Shown here one piece after another: positions 6,414 to 6,539 of a DNA stretch of 6,539 bases. This DNA comes from Acidobacteriota bacterium (GTDB lineage Bacteria; Acidobacteriota; UBA6911; RPQK01; JADFOI01). Numbering within the stretch: the stretch's first letter is position 1; each line of letters begins with the position of its first letter. The stretch is from positions 1 to 6,539 of the forward strand of contig JAPUKI010000398.1 in assembly GCA_027295745.1 (NCBI GenBank), written 5' to 3'. The position numbers and the translations under genes are program-made. The notes beneath the pieces were generated by a model, which worked only from the letters and a program-made list of their open reading frames with translations, did no database searches and was not told where the DNA came from.

Positions 6414-6539
6414 GGGCGAAATGTGGGGACAGACTACCCGTTCACCTCATTTTGGGAAGGGCGAAATGTGGGGACAGACTACCCGTTCACCTCATTTTGG
6501 GAAGGGCGAAATGTGGGGACAGACTACCCGTTCACCTCA
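6414..6539. repeat. 45-bp perfect tandem repeat, 2.8 copies, running off the window
   Basis: Two full copies (6414-6458 and 6459-6503) and 36 bases of a third (6504-6539) are identical base for base. The unit holds GGGCGAAATGTGGGGACAGA, then CTACCCGTTCACCTCATTTT, then GGGAA. All three plus-strand frames are open through the unit, and since 45 is a multiple of three they stay open however many copies there are. Each minus frame has a stop in every unit. Inside the unit TGTGGGGA and TCACCTCA form an imperfect inverted repeat (six of eight pairs). GTGGGGACAG-type sequences are, from memory, scattered around REP-like elements and IS200-type (Y1) transposases in some genomes, but no transposase is visible here. 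The array may mark a contig end. Confidence 0.95.

Noticed and set aside
6414..6539. CRISPR array at the right end.
   Set aside because: The copies are directly abutting and identical through the whole 45-base unit, with no variable spacers and no cas genes.

Overview
The window reads as a piece of an environmental, probably metagenome-assembled, bacterial chromosome of roughly balanced base composition. Most genes lie on the minus strand. The best lineage hint is the C-terminal half of the plus-strand gene at 3081-3926. It closely resembles the globular part of the type IV pilin-like proteins common in Acidobacteriota: an NE-SSA helix, SGTKxGYTF, then RYF-FADQSGYIRY near the end. The lineage is an inference; the other gene families are widespread.

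Layout: positions 1-90 may hold the 3' end of an unidentified plus-strand gene that converges on a minus-strand MATE-family (NorM-like) efflux pump (93-1445). The 256-bp gap above the pump carries, on the opposite strand, a short in-frame scrap that looks like the N-terminus of a class I SAM-dependent methyltransferase. Then comes a minus-strand pair, transcribed from right to left: a DUF4234-like small membrane protein (2202-2681) and a short prepilin whose mature part looks like a bacterial Ig-like domain (1702-2121). A 378-380 bp divergent intergenic region (about 2682-3060) follows. It holds a perfect 7+7 bp dyad and a 20-30 codon coiled-coil-like scrap resembling an IS3 OrfA tail. After it comes the plus-strand exported protein with three degenerate YD-type repeats and the pilin-like C-domain (3081-3926). 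It converges on a minus-strand tannase/feruloyl esterase-family lipoprotein (3982-5655). Positions 5656-6049 hold no gene I can support. The right end holds the C-terminal part of an uncharacterised, FG-GAP-like protein (6050-6412). Its reading frame is cut by perfect 45-bp tandem repeats (6414-6539), and the window ends inside them.

No single pathway links these genes. The pump, the esterase and the two pilin-related proteins all act at or beyond the membrane. The most interesting part is 1702-3926: one protein has a prepilin leader on an Ig-like domain, and its neighbour has a pilin-type globular domain behind an ordinary signal peptide and repeats. The scraps (methyltransferase, possible IS3 tail, cut FG-GAP gene, tandem repeats) mark the region as rearranged.
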